Below, piece after piece: positions 9,273 to 20,813 of a DNA stretch of 35,264 nucleotides. The notes under the pieces are model-generated. The model did no database searches, had not been told where the DNA came from, and saw only the letters and a list, made by a program, of their open reading frames with translations. Both the position numbers and the translations under genes were made by a program. The stretch comes from Chara braunii (taxonomy: Eukaryota; Streptophyta; Charophyceae; Charales; Characeae). How positions within the stretch are numbered: the first letter of the stretch is position 1; every line of letters begins with the position of its first letter. The stretch covers positions 478,894-514,157 of the forward strand of contig BFEA01000717.1 in NCBI GenBank assembly GCA_003427395.1, read 5' to 3'.

Positions 9273-9895
9273 TGCAAAAGAGAAATGACCGGTTTTCTTT
9301 TGGACCATGGATCTGAGATGAGATCTCATGGTGGAGAGGAACTAGCCGTTTTTGTGGGCCAGCTCAAAACGGCTAGCTCCGGAATGAGGTGGCAGCCCAA
9401 AATGGAAAGAACCAAAAGAGGGAAAAGAATGAAACTGTGCATTTGGCCCAAAAAGAGAGCCAGATGTACCAAAAATTAAAAAAGTGGACTTAGGGTCTCA
9501 AAATTGAAGCAAGGGCTACTAGGGGGTGGCACGGATTATTGCTGGCCTTGGATCTCAGGCAGATCGAAGGCTGAAAATGTGACGTTGTATTGAAAAACAT
9601 CTCGGCCTACCAAAAATAAGGTAAAAACTGAAAAAATCGAGAAAAAGGCCCACAAGGCCTTTTTCTCTCAAGTAAAGTTGCCCTTTGGGCATTGCGGCCT
9701 AAGGGGCCAGCATTTGTGAGGTGAAAAGGAGGCCGGAGTAGGCCAAGAGGCATTCCGAGTTGGTACCAGCAACTTGGACTGCATGTACTTGGCCAAAAAG
9801 AGGCCCGGGTACCTCCGGAAGGGCCAAGTAGTACAATTTGGCCTTGGGGGTACCTCGGTTCACCCCAAGGCACATGGGGAGGCTCATGGGCTGGC
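9273..9895. other. LTR-like non-coding stretch with one more hairpin
   Basis: No supported gene. TCCGAGTTG (9754-9762) pairs with CAACTTGGA (9770-9778) around GTACCAG, 9 pairs with one G.T. The stem resembles the 8121-8148 copy, so the hairpin-bearing repeat seems to continue here. Confidence 0.45.
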
Positions 9896-9940
9896 CGGAC
9901 TGCTGGCTTCAGCCTACATAAGCTGGGAATTCAGTCCGCC
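9896..9940 (+). promoter_or_regulatory. Possible promoter flanked by CGGACTG / CAGTCCG
   Basis: CTACATAAGC at about 9914-9923 resembles a weak TATA element. It lies between CGGACTG (9896-9902) and CAGTCCG (9932-9938), the same 7-mers that form the hairpin stems upstream. A purine-rich leader-like sequence and a splice donor follow about 410 bases on. No transcript evidence is available. Confidence 0.25.
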
Positions 9941-10350
9941 ACTTTCATAATTTCATGAGGAGTGCCCATGCTGCCCAAGTGAGCTCATGAGAGCACTTTT
10001 TCACTGTGAGAGAGGAGAGGAGAGCCCGTGCCAGTTTGGGAGCTTGGTGGAGGCCATGAGCTAGGGAGAGGAACTCTAAAGACTAGTGGTAGTGAGGCTA
10101 GCACTAGGGGAGGGATCCGCCATAGCCCCCAGGGTGTGAGGAAGAGAGAGGATAGGGGGAGTCCCATTTGCCCTCCTAGAGGGGAGGACTCCATAGCCAT
10201 GGTGATGAGAGTTTGAGGCAAATTGGGAAGAGGTGAGAAAGGAAGGAGAGAGGCTTGAAGAAGGAGGGGGCCATAGCCAAGGAGAAGTTGTGCAAGGAGG
10301 AGGAAAGCCTCATCAAGATTGAGACTCCATCTTCAAGACATTAACAAGGT
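9941..10350 (+). other. Candidate non-coding first exon with GTGAGT donor
   Basis: A G/A-rich stretch with no credible ORF ends in AACAAG followed by GTGAGT, with GT at 10349-10350, a strong match to a eukaryotic 5' splice site. The only nearby convincing acceptor is at 16176-16177. If used, the exon would be spliced across all the satellites. Confidence 0.3.
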
Positions 10351-10372
10351 GAGTGGAAGAAAAAGGATGCAC

Positions 10373-10553
10373 CTTCTTCTTCTTCTTCTTCTTCTTCTTC
10401 TTCTTCTTCTTCTTCCTCTTCCTCCTCTTCTTCTTCTCCTTCCTCTTCTTCTCCTTATCCTTCTTCTTCTTCTTCTTCATCTTCTTCTCCTTATTGTTCA
10501 TCTTTTTTTTCTCCTCTTTCTTCTTCTTCATCTTCTTCTTCTTATTGGGATAC
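10373..10553. repeat. (CTT/TTC)n microsatellite
   Basis: About 180 bases of imperfect CTT/TTC triplets, pure for the first ~45 bases. It produces artefact frames rich in Leu, Phe, Ser or Lys that should not be annotated. Confidence 0.9.
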
Positions 10554-12605
10554 TCAAACTCTTGTTCTTCACTCACATACTAGTAGGTAGTGCTCTGATT
10601 CTTCTATGGATGATCTCATGTTGGTTACTTGTGATTTGGGCTACTCAAACTTTTGTTTTTCACTCACACACTAGTAGGTAGTGCTCCGATTCTTCTATGG
10701 ATGATCTCATGTTGGATACTTGTGATTTGGGCTACTCAAACTCTTGTNGTAGTGCTCCGATTCTTCTATGGATGATCTCATGTTGGATACTTGTGATTTG
10801 GGCTACTCAAACTCTTGTTTTTCACTCACACACTAGTAGGTAGCGCTCCGATTCTTCTATGGATGATCTCTTGTTGGATACTTGTGATTAAGGCTACTCA
10901 AACTCTTGTTTTTCACTTACATGCTAGTAGGAGATCCTCCGATTTTTCTATGGATGATCTCCTGCTCAAATCTTGTGAGATAGCCTAGTGCAACTCTTGC
11001 ATTTCACTCACACACTAGTAGGTAGTGCTCCGATTTTTCTATGGATGATCTCTTGCTCAAATCTTGTGAGATAGCCTAGTGCAACTCTTGCATTTCACTC
11101 ACACACTAGTAGGTAGTGCTCCGATTTTTCTATGGATGATCTCATGTTGGATACTTGTGATTTGGGCTACTCAAACTCTTGTTTTTTACTCACACACTAG
11201 TAGGTAGTGCTCCGATTCTTCTATGGATGATCTCTTGTTGGATACTTGTGATTTGGGCTACTCAAACTCTTGTTTTTCACTTACATGCTAGTAGGAGATC
11301 CTCCAATTCTTCTATGGATGATCTCTTGCTCAAATCTTGTGAGATAGCCTAGTGCAACTCTTGCATTTCACTCACACACTAGTAGGTAGTGCTCCGATTC
11401 TTCTATGGATGATCTCATGTTGGATACTTGGGATTTGGGCTACTCAAACTCTTGTTTGTCACTCACACACTAGTAGGTAGTGCTCCGATTCTTTTATGGA
11501 TGATGTTTGATTCAATCTTGGGGATCTAGCCTACTAAATCTCATGTTTTTCACTCACAACACTAGTAGGTAGTGCACCGCTACTTCTATGGATGATCTTT
11601 GATTCAATCTTGGTGATCTAGCCTACTCAAGTTCATGTTTTTGACTCACACACTAGTAAGTAGTGCACCGCTACTTCCATGGATGATCTTTGGTTCAGTC
11701 TTGGTGATCTAGCCTACTCAAGTTCATGTTTTTCACTCACACACTAGTAGGTAGTGCACCGCTACTTCCATGGATAATCTTTGATGCAATCTTGGTGATC
11801 TAGCCTACTCAAGTTCATGATTTTCACTTGCACACTGGTAGGTAGTGCACCGCTACTTCTATGGATGATGTTTGATTCAATCTTGGTGACCTAGCCTACT
11901 CAAGTACCTGTTTTTCACTTACACACTAGTAGGTAGTGCACCGCTACTTCTATGGATGATCTTTGGTTCAATTTTGGTGCTCTAGCCTACTCAAGTTCAT
12001 GTTTTTCGCTCAGACATTAATAGGTAGTGCACCACTACTTCCATGGATGATCTTTGGTTCAATGTTGGTGATATAGCCCACTCAAGTTCATGTTTTTCAC
12101 TCACACACTAGTAGGTAGTGCACCGCTACTTCCATGGATGATCTTTGATTCAATCTTGGTGATCTAGCCTACCCAAGTTCATGTTTTTCACTCACACACT
12201 AGTAGGTAGTGCACCGCTACTTATATGGATGATGTTTGATTCAATCTTGGTAATCTAGCCTACTCAATCTCATGTTTTTCACTCACAATACTAGTAGGTA
12301 GTGCACCGCTACTTCTATGGATGATCTTTGGTTCAATCTTGGGATCTAGCCTACTCAATCTCATGTTTTTCACTCACACACTAGTAGGTAGTGCACCGCC
12401 ACCTCCATGCATGATCTTTGATGCAATCTTGGTGATCGAGCCTACTAAGTTCATGTTTTTCACTCACACACTAGTAAGAAGTGCACCGCTTCTTTCATGG
12501 GTGACCTTTGGCTCGACCTTGGTGATCTAGCCTACTTAAACTCTTGCTTTCACTCACATGATAGTAGGTGGTGATCCGGTTCTGTCATAGGTGATCCTTG
12601 CTCTA
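10554..12605. repeat. Satellite array A, ~91-bp unit, two subtypes
   Basis: About 22 units of roughly 91 bp, each with CACTCACACACTAGTAGGTA followed by TATGGATGAT. Units up to about 11500 have GTGCTCCGATTC and GGGCTACTCAAACTC. From about 11510 the units switch to GTGCACCGCTAC and GATCTAGCCTACTCAA, so the array has two subfamilies with a sharp junction. The N at 10748 marks an assembly gap where about 20 bases of unit phase are missing. No coding potential. Confidence 0.9.
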
Positions 12606-12639
12606 AGCTTGCGTTTTTGAACTAGAGTAGTTTGTGCTC

Positions 12640-15475
12640 ACTTCTCACATGATGGCTGTCCGTTTCAAACCTTCGTTACATTCTTGAGCCATAAACTTAT
12701 AGGATTGAACTAGTCTAGCCTGTGTTGCATCCCTTAACTACTTGGTGTCGTTTCGTTTCACCTTTGGCTGTTCCCCTTGCATCCTACTTGTGTATGAACT
12801 AGTGTAGCCTGTGTTTTCATCCCTCAACTACTTGGTGTTGTTCCGCTTTACTCTTGGTTGTTCCCCTTGATTTCCACATTACGTATGATATAGTCTAGCC
12901 TGTGTTTCATCCATCAACTACTTGGTGTTGTTCCATTTTCACCTTTGGTTGTTCCTCTTGCATCCCGCTTGTGTATGAACTAGTGTAGCCTGTGTTTCAT
13001 CCCTCAACTACTTGGTGCTGTTCTGTTTCACCTTTGACTGTTCCCCTTGCATTCCACATTGTGTATAAGTTAGTCTAGCCTTTGTTTTTATCCTTCAACT
13101 ACTTGGTGCTGTTCCGTTTCACCTTTGGATGTTCCCCTTGCATTCCACGTTGTGTATAATCTAGTCTAGCCTGTTTTTCATCCCTCAACTACTTGGTGTT
13201 GTTCCGTTTTCACCTTTGGTTGTTTCCCCTTGCGTCCCACTCGTGTATGAACTAGTTTAACCTGTGTTTCCATCCCTCAACTACTTGGTGCTGTTCCGTT
13301 TTACTCTTGGCTGTTCCGCTTGCATTCCACATTGTGTATGATCTAGTCTAGCCTGTGTTTTCATCCCTCAACTACTTGGTGCTGTTCCGTTTTAAACTTG
13401 GCTGTTCCCCTTGCATTCCACATTGTGTATGATCTAGTCAAGCCTGTGTTTCATCCCTGAACTACTTGGTGCTGTTCCGTTTCACCTTTGGCTGTTCCCC
13501 TTGCATTCCACATTGTGTATGATCTGGTCTAGCCTGTGTTTCATCCCTCAACTACTTGGTGCTGTTCCGTTTTCACCTTTGGCTGTTCCCCTTGCATCCC
13601 GCTTGTGTATGAACTAGGCTAGTGTGTGTTTCATCCCTCAACTACTTCGTGCTGTTCCGTTTCACCTTTGGCTGTTCCCCTTGCATTCCACATTGTGTAT
13701 AAGTAAGTCTAGCCTGTGTTTTCATCCTTCAACTACTTGGTGTTGTTCCGTTTCACCTTTGGTTGTTCCCCTTGCATTCCAGATTGTGTATGATCTAGTC
13801 TAGTCTGTGTTTCACCCCTCGACTACTTGGTGCTGTTCCATTTCACCTTTGGTTGTTCCCCTTGCATTCCACATTGTGTATGATCTAGTCTAGCCTGTGT
13901 TTCATCCCTCAACTACTTAGTGTTGTTCCGTTTTCACCTTTCGTTGTTCCCTTTGCATCCCGCTTGTGTATGAACTAGTCTAGCCTATGTTTCATCCGTC
14001 AACTACTTGGTGTTGTTCCGTTTCACCTTTGGCTGTTCCCCTTGCATTCCACATTGTGTATAAGTTAGTCTAGCCTGTGTTTTCATCGTTCAACTACTTG
14101 GTGCTGTTTCGGTTCACCTTTGGTTGTTCCCCTTGCATTCCACATTGTGTATGATCTCGTCTAGCCTGTGTTTCATCCCTCAACTACTTGGTGCAGTTCC
14201 ATTTTCACCTTTGGTTGTTGCCCTTGCATCCCGCTTGTCTATGAACTTGTCAATCTGTGTTTCATCCCTCAACTACTTGGTACTGTTCCGTTTCACCTTT
14301 GGCTGTTCCCCCTTGCATCCCACTCGTGTATGAACTAGTCTAGCCTGTATTTCCATCCCTCAACTACTTGGTGCTGTTCCGTTTTACTCTTGGCTGTTCC
14401 GCTTGCATTCCACTTTGTGTATGATCTAGTCTAGCCTGTCTTTTTATACCTCAACTACTTGGTGCTGTTCTCTTTTACTCTTGGCTGTTCCCGTTGCATT
14501 CCACATTGTGTATGATCCAGTCTAGCCTGTGTTTTAACCCTCAACTACTTGGTGCTGTTTCGTTTTCACCTTTGGCTGTTTCCCTTGCATCCCGCTTGTG
14601 TATGAACTAGTCTACCCTGTGTTGTCATCCCTTAACTACTTGGTGCTGTTCCATTTTACTCTTGGTTGTTCCCCTTGCATTCCACATTGTCTATGGTCTA
14701 GTCTAGCCTGTGTTTCATCCCTCAACTACTTGGTGTTGTTCCGTGTCACTCTTGATTGTTCCCCCTTGCATTTCACTTGTATATGATCTAGTCTCGCCTG
14801 GGTTTCATCCCTCAACTACTTGGTGCTGTTCCGTTTCACCTTTGGCTGTTCCCCTGGCATCCTACTTGTGTATGGACTAGTCTAGCCTATGTTTCATCCG
14901 TTCAACTACTTAGTGGTGTTCCGTTTTACTCTCGGCTATCCCCCCTTGCATCCTACTTGTGTATGGACTAGTCTAGCCTGTGTTTCATCCATTCAACTAG
15001 TTGGTGTTGTTCCGTGTCACTCTTGACTGTTCCCCCTTGCATCCCACTTGTGTATGATCTAGTCTAGCCTGTGTTTTCATCCCTCAACTACTTGGTGCTG
15101 TTCCGTTTCACCTTTGGCTGTTCCCCTTGCATCCTACTTGTGTATGGACTAGTCTAGCCTGTGTTTCATNCCGTTTCACCTTTGGCTGTTCCCCTTGCAT
15201 CCTACTTGTGTATGGACTAGTCTAGCCTGTGTTTCATCCCTCAACTACTTGGTGCTGTTCCGTTTGACCTTTGACTGTTCCCCTTGCACTTCACATTGGG
15301 TATAAGCTAGTCTAACCTATGTTTTCGTCCTGCAACTACTTGGTGCTGTTCCGTTTTACTCTTGGTTGTTCCCCCCCTTGCGTCCCATTTGTGTATGAAC
15401 TAGTCTAGCCGCGTTTTCATCCGTGAACTACTTGGTGCTGTTCCGTTTTACTCTTGGCTGTTCCCCTTGCATTCC
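12640..15475. repeat. Satellite array B, ~91-bp unit
   Basis: About 31 units of 90-92 bp with CTCAACTACTTGGTG, TGTTCCG and GTCTAGCCTGTGTTT. Two variants alternate irregularly: ATTCCACATTGTGTATGATC and ATCCCGCTTGTGTATGAAC. A GTATAAGT variant repeatedly follows the second type (about 13055, 13690, 14058 and 15300), a hint of higher-order structure. The N at 15170 marks a second gap with about 22 bases of phase missing. Confidence 0.9.
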
Positions 15476-15935
15476 ACATGCATGTGTCCTCCACTAGTTC
15501 AAGTACCTCATTGTCAAGTTCATGTATGTTGTGATGTTCCGATTCTTACTTAGTCGATCTTTCCTCCATATACATGTGTCCTTCACTAGTTCAAGAATCT
15601 CATTGTCAAGTCGATGTACGATGTGATGTTCCGGATCCTACTTAGCTGATGTTTCCTCCATGTGCATGTGTCCTTCACTAGTTCAAGTATCCCATTGTCA
15701 AGTTTATGTATGTTGTGATATTCCGGTTCCCACTTAGTTGTTCTTTCCTCCGCACACATGTGTCCTTCACTAGTTCAAAGTTTCTCATTGTCGAGTTCAT
15801 ACATGTTATGATATTCCGGTTCCTACTTATTTGATCTCTCCTTTATGAACATATGTCTTTCACTAGTTCTAGCTTCCAATTGTCAAGTTCATGTTGGTGG
15901 TGATGTTCCGACTCCTACTTAGTCGATCTTTCACT
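15476..15935. repeat. Satellite array C, ~92-bp unit
   Basis: About five units with CATGTGTCCTTCACTAGTTC, CATTGTCAAGTTCATG, GTGATGTTCCG and ACTTAGTCGATCTTTCC. The CACTAGT and GTGATGTTCCGATTC words resemble CACTAGT and GTGCTCCGATTC of array A, and the period is the same, which suggests common ancestry. Confidence 0.85.
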
Positions 15936-16003
15936 ATGGGATGGGTAACCGACATTGGGCTGCTACTACGGGGAGCTGATTTGATTAGGATTAGAAGTCT
16001 CTT

Positions 16004-16006
<3 letters not shown>

Positions 16007-16052
<46 letters not shown>
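16007..16052. repeat. (CT)n microsatellite
   Basis: About 46 bases of pure CT repeat, continuing as a pyrimidine-rich tract to about 16165. Confidence 0.95.
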
Positions 16053-16053
<1 letters not shown>

Positions 16054-16140
16054 TTTCTCTCTTCTCTCCCTCTCCCACTCCATCTCTCTCTCCCTCTTCA
16101 CTTTGCCCCCTCTCTCTCCCCCCCTCCCTCACTTGGCTGG

Positions 16141-16177
16141 TGACTAACCCCTCTCCCCTCACTTGTTACATTGCTAG
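16141..16177 (+). promoter_or_regulatory. Candidate branch site and 3' splice acceptor
   Basis: TGACTAACC at 16141-16149 fits a branch-point consensus. It is followed by a pyrimidine-rich stretch and TTGCTAG, with AG at 16176-16177. With the GTGAGT donor at 10349 it would define a 5.83-kb intron containing the CTT tract and all three satellite arrays. Confidence 0.35.
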
Positions 16178-18933
16178 GGTGTGAATGGTAAAAGAGATCA
16201 GACCTCACTTGGTGGAGAGAGAGGGCAAGGGAAGGGTATCCGGTCCCTTGTGCCACCAAGAAGGCAAAGAAAAAGGACGTTAGAATGGTGGGAAAGGACG
16301 AGATCCAGAGAAAGTATAAGTTAAAGCGAGGTCAGTTTGACTCAACCATTTCCCCGACTGCATGACTATGAGAAGAGAATGGGCTTATTGAGCAAAGAAA
16401 GGGAACAAAGAGCAGCCAAAGAGCGTGAAAATATAGGCATGTGGGAGGGGCTATGTGTTGACCCCCAACGGGGGATTGTATGGATCTTTGCTTGCATGGG
16501 ATTGTACAGGTAAGTGATGGCTAAGGATGCTTTGAGCGGGATAGGGCCGGGAGGAACCGGGCATCAAAAGGAATAGGGAAGAGGGGCAAAGGGGCTACGG
16601 GACCCTTAGCATAACATCGACCCATGAAAATGACCTTTGCATTTGAAGATTTTGAGTGTGAATGAAGTACAATCTTGCTAAGGGAAGTGTGAAGTTGAAT
16701 GTGCATGCATGTAGAGGCTCCGGGGTCTGCGTCAATGGGGTTGAATGAGATATATGAGAATCGATGGGCGCATAGAGGCGAGGGGAAGGACGACTTCGCC
16801 GCGCCCCGATGATGCCGTAGAGTCGTGATGCTTAGGGAAATGGTGCGCGGCCTAAGGATGACGCTTAACCTGCGCACAAGAGAAGAGAACTCTCAAATAA
16901 GCCTTGGACTGCCTGAGTATTGGAAAGCGCAATTGCCTGAGAACACAACAAAGAATAAAAAAAAATCAACGCTACGGAATGACCAGCGAGACTATCACCC
17001 GGCGTGAGGGCTGAGCTATATCCCCAATGTCAAAGCTCTCTCGCGCGATGACCCACCCCCATCCATCTCAAAGCACTAGGTGGGGGTGACCCAGGGACGA
17101 ATGACCCGCGCCCTGAGCATGAGTGTGGGCGGGCCGAGCCAACAGGGACCGCAGTTGGATCGACTAAGGCTCGAAAGTCTACCGGGGTTTGGCCCTATAA
17201 AAATGGTGGAGGTGATAGGCAAGGGTTAAACTGACCCTTGCGATTCCGACGGGGGTGCCCGACGCATTGACGTGTACACAACCCAAGATAAGGAAAATGG
17301 ACTTGTGTTTGCTCTGTCCCTTGTGAGAATCAGACTTGAGAGTGGCTGGGCGCATGGCATGGCCAGACGTGGAGGTATAACATGCATGCTGTGCACTCGA
17401 TTAACCGTTTCCTTGTGGAATGGCTCTAGCCCTCCTCCGTCCGGTGCTGGTGTTCGCCAGTCCGGGGAAGCCTTGGGCAAGTCGCAAGTCGACCCTTCCT
17501 CTTCGTATGAAAGAAGGGCTCCGGTTACCTGGCAGGCGGTTGGTGCTTCGGCTTCGGCCGGGTTCCAATAAAAATCCCCGGCGGAGTGATCCGACCGACC
17601 GGGTGCCCTTCTATCTTCTTCTTTGAGCCCGGTGGGCTCATGCACTTTGCACTTTTTTTTGAATGATTGAAGGAACCAACATGAACACGACGGGTCATCA
17701 AGAAGGAGCAATCCCACCCTATGAAAGGACAGACAAGTGAAGAGAAAGGGAACGAAGGGAGTTGCTAGACTCCAAGGAAAACTAGTTCACCTTTGAAGAC
17801 TCTCACGAGAAGGAACCAACCACTATGTATGAAAACAGGGGGAGTGACACTGATTGTCCTGAGAGAAAAATGTGAGTTATGGGTAGGAAGCGTTGGGAGC
17901 ACAAAGGGAAAGACACTTGTACTCTATGTGTCCCACTTGGGACTTGTGTTTGCATGATGGGATTTGAGCGTCCTGCCTTTCGGAAGGAAAGGATGGGTCT
18001 GCACCGGCCGGTGCGGGTTGCGAAACGTCGCTCGCTTTTGAGGTTACCGGGTGTTCGTGTGTGGAGGTCAGGCCACCGAGCTGTCGGACGGGAGTTTGTC
18101 ACGCCGGTTGATTAGTAGCATTCCCGTTCGAGCGGTGGCGGGTTTGGCTCGATGATCTGTCAGGCGGGGTGCGAAACGTCTCCTCAGGCGGGGCTTAGCC
18201 TGTTGGCTGGCGGGGGGAGTACCACTGCATGCGGACAAGGACGGAACCTCGAAGACGATTAGTAGCTTCTCGTAGCATGGTTTGGGAAAGGTTGATTCTT
18301 ATCGGACCGATGGAAGTGAATGCCCGGACGGCTGACTTTTGTCCCTATATTTAGGCACACGGGGTAACTCTCGGTGTCGGTATGGATGTGCAAAAGCGGC
18401 AAGACATGATGGGGTATTCTGGGCATAAGGAAAGGGCTAACGCCTTGCCGGAGCTTGGGTACCGCGCTCGCGACGGTTGAGCTGCGCTTGAGGTATGGGA
18501 TAAAACTTTACCGATAGTACCAGCGGAGAGACCATATTGGGAAAAGGTCGGAGAGGAGATGACCGGCCCCGTATGTGAGATTGCCAATTTTTTTTTTTGT
18601 GTTCCCCCTCTGTAAAGATTGATTGAGCTTGGATTGTTGGACGGGACATATTTCTAAGTCTATCCCCCCACCCCATCTAAGTCCACACGATTGAGAGATG
18701 ATTGGAAGGAAGGAGGATAGAGGTCAGCTGGAATGGAACCAAGAGGAAAAATGTGGGGAAATGGATGGCCGACCGAGGGTATTATGGGAAGGAGGTACTT
18801 AGGAATGGGGAGGTAAATTAGGGAGATCTTGATGAGGGGTCTGAAATAATTCTCATCTAGGACGGGGGTCGACCTGACCAGAAGGACCGGTTGATACTCT
18901 TTTATGAAAACAGAGGTCGGGTGCTGAAACAAG
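16178..18933. other. No gene recognised
   Basis: Short open frames on both strands show no family motif. Items seen: a perfect palindrome GCACCGGCCGGTGC at 18001-18014; a repeated TGCGAAACGTC word (about 18019 and 18170); T-tracts at about 17651 and 18590. The stretch 18660-18933 just upstream of U1 is purine-rich and may be promoter or decayed sequence. Confidence 0.4.
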
Positions 18934-19742
18934 ATGGCGCGATGGTTGCCTTCCCCGATCTATACGAGCGGCCCTGAAATGCCAGTAGATGTAAAGGATG
19001 GGGTATCAGTCGTCCTCCCGGAAGATGGAGCGTGGACGGACCTTGAACCAGCGTATCAAACGGCAATGCTGGAAGGGGAGGACGCGTTTCTTTGGATAGA
19101 GACAGTATGGACTAATGTCAGCTTGACGAGGTTGTCGCCAAGTTTAATGGATTTGGAATTCCGAGGGACAGTGGAAACCCGGGGGTGGGTCTACTTGTCG
19201 CAAGGTGGGGAGAATGTCATGGTCATAGAGTTGGTACTCGGGAATACGCCGGACGAGCTGTTTAGGAAGGCAGAAGCGGAGGTTGTGTGGGCTGCGTGTC
19301 AGCGGAGGGCAATTGAAATGGAAATGGAAAGGGTAGATGTGCGGGTGGAACTTGGGGATAGAGGAAGCATGCGGCGACCCGTCAGAACCATGCGATGTGT
19401 GCTGCCTCCCTTCCTGGTGGATGCGGTTTTCGGAACCCGAAGCAGACTAGTACGGATATGCCAGCCATGACGAACCTCGGACTATACCAGTGCGCTAGGC
19501 AAGACTTCTTTCGGTTGTCGGTAGAAATGGGGCCGTTCGAGGGGAACTGGGCGGACAAGCTGACCGAGATACTAAACTGCCTTAGTATAGAGAATGTCTT
19601 TGTCTCTAGCTCTGTGCATTGGGGGATAGTCTACAGAACTGTGATGGTAGGAGAGACATTCCTGGAAGGGGTGAAGGAATTGTTCCACAACGAGGATGAC
19701 GACCTCAGTGATGAGGACGAAGATGATGAGATAGAGGACTAG
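18934..19742 (+). pseudogene. U1: copy of the unknown tandem protein family, one frameshift
   Basis: The ATG at 18934 opens M-A-R-W-L-P. Family landmarks follow in order: V-V-L-P-E-D-G (about residue 27), F-L-W-I-E-T-V-W (about 52), G-W-V-Y-L-S-Q-G-G (about 85), L-F-R-K-A-E-A-E-V (about 109), V-L-P-P-F-L-V-D-A-V-F-G (about 156) and R-L-V-R-I-C. A stop follows at 19468-19470, while the other frame continues without a break in homology: F-F-R-L-S-V-E-M-G-P-F, A-D-K-L-T-E-I-L and a terminal acidic run ending at 19742. One indel near 19455-19470 therefore explains the split; the restored frame would be about 270 aa. No signal peptide, membrane segment or catalytic motif is recognised. About 90 bp separate it from U2. 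Confidence 0.55.
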
Positions 19743-19827
19743 GACTTCTAAGGAGGGTGACTTGACCTAGGGGGAACGGGTGGCCTGGTATTGTGCAGGA
19801 AGGGGAAAGATGACTAGAGAGGAAAGA

Positions 19828-20565
19828 ATGATGGAATACACCTTCAAGGGATGAAAACCAAGGCGACTTAGAGGAGGAATAAAAATGCCTATACCGACAG
19901 AAAACGAGTGGAGGGGGACCGCGTGCGACTGGGTTGGGTTTGAGGTTGCCCGGGAATTATCATATGTATGGATAGAACGGATTTGGAACCCGATAAGGGA
20001 AGAGGAAGGTTGGGACGAGAGAGCAGAGGGCAAAGTGGAGTCGGTCGGAACGATTGTCCTTTCCGAAGACGGGTGGCATCTATTTTGCACTACGTTAGCA
20101 ATGGGACAGGATCCAATGTGGCTTCTAGGGGATGCAGAGGCGCGAACCCGAAAAAAAGGCAAGAGGCTCGCCAACGAGGGATGGGACGAAGTTAGTAGCA
20201 GAGTTTTGATGGGAGGATGGAGGGAACTCAAGCCCCCCAGCCTACGAACAACGGTTTGGGTGCCTGAGTTCGTAGCCGAGTGGTTTGGGGGTTTTGAGCA
20301 CATTGTAGAAGTTGCCAACTCCATGAAAGAAGTGCATATACAGTGTGTCTGGCTGACTGAGGAGTTCTATAGGATCTCATTAAAATATGGGACCTTCTGC
20401 GGGGATAAAGTCGGGGAGATCCTCACCGTTCTAAGGATAGGCAAGTATGACCGTCTAGAGGTAGACGCGGGGGCTTGGGACGCCATAGTCAGCCGAGAGG
20501 CGGCGGCCGCTCCGTCCTACTTGGACGATCTCTTTAAACTGTTCGAAGTATTGTGGTTCGATTAA
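19828..20565 (+). pseudogene. U2: best-preserved copy of the unknown tandem protein family
   Basis: An uninterrupted frame of 226 codons runs from ATG 19885 to 20565. Homology begins further upstream: an in-frame ATG at 19828 is followed by a TGA at 19852-19854 and then R-G-G-I-K-M-P-I-P, which aligns with G-G-R-W-E-V-P-L-P of U4. Landmarks are Y-V-W-I-E-R-I-W, E-D-G-W-H-L-F-C, M-G-G-W-R-E-L-K-P, L-R-T-T-V-W-V-P-E-F, W-F-G-G-F, E-F-Y-R-I-S-L-K-Y-G-T-F, V-G-E-I-L-T-V-L and Y-L-D-D-L-F-K-L-F-E. A shorter protein from 19885 could still be made. The fold looks mixed alpha/beta with many aromatic residues; function unknown. Confidence 0.55.
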
Positions 20566-20813
20566 AGAGGACCGAGAAATTGAACGCTACGGGGGGGAGT
20601 CGGAGTATGGAGGATGCATGTGAATTAGGGTGTAACATAAGAGAGGGGCGTGTACATTAGTTAGCAGGGGGTGCGACGGGGCCGAAACAAGGGGGAGATA
20701 GCACAACCGGAAAAGGGGAAGAAGATCTGTACGTGTATGGGGCAGAGATAGCAGCAAGAACCGGTGTACGATAGGTAGGGAGTGCTGAAAGACTAAAGCA
20801 CGAAAGGCACAGA

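Noticed and set aside
10313-10681. Long frames rich in Leu, Phe, Ser or Lys on both strands
   Set aside because: They are translations of the CTT/TTC microsatellite.
12321-14786. Short open frames with repeated F-T-H-T-L-V or S-S-L-N-Y-L-V-L-F words
   Set aside because: They are repeated translations of the ~91-bp satellite, with no start context and no conservation of frame across units.
10373-15935. CRISPR array
   Set aside because: Repeats are 91-bp contiguous satellite monomers without unique spacers, in a eukaryotic context.
15869-16184. Frames with long Ser-Leu or Arg-Glu alternation
   Set aside because: Produced by the (CT)n tract.
19767-20324. 185-residue minus-strand frame opposite U2
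   Set aside because: A shadow of U2; the plus frame carries the family motifs.
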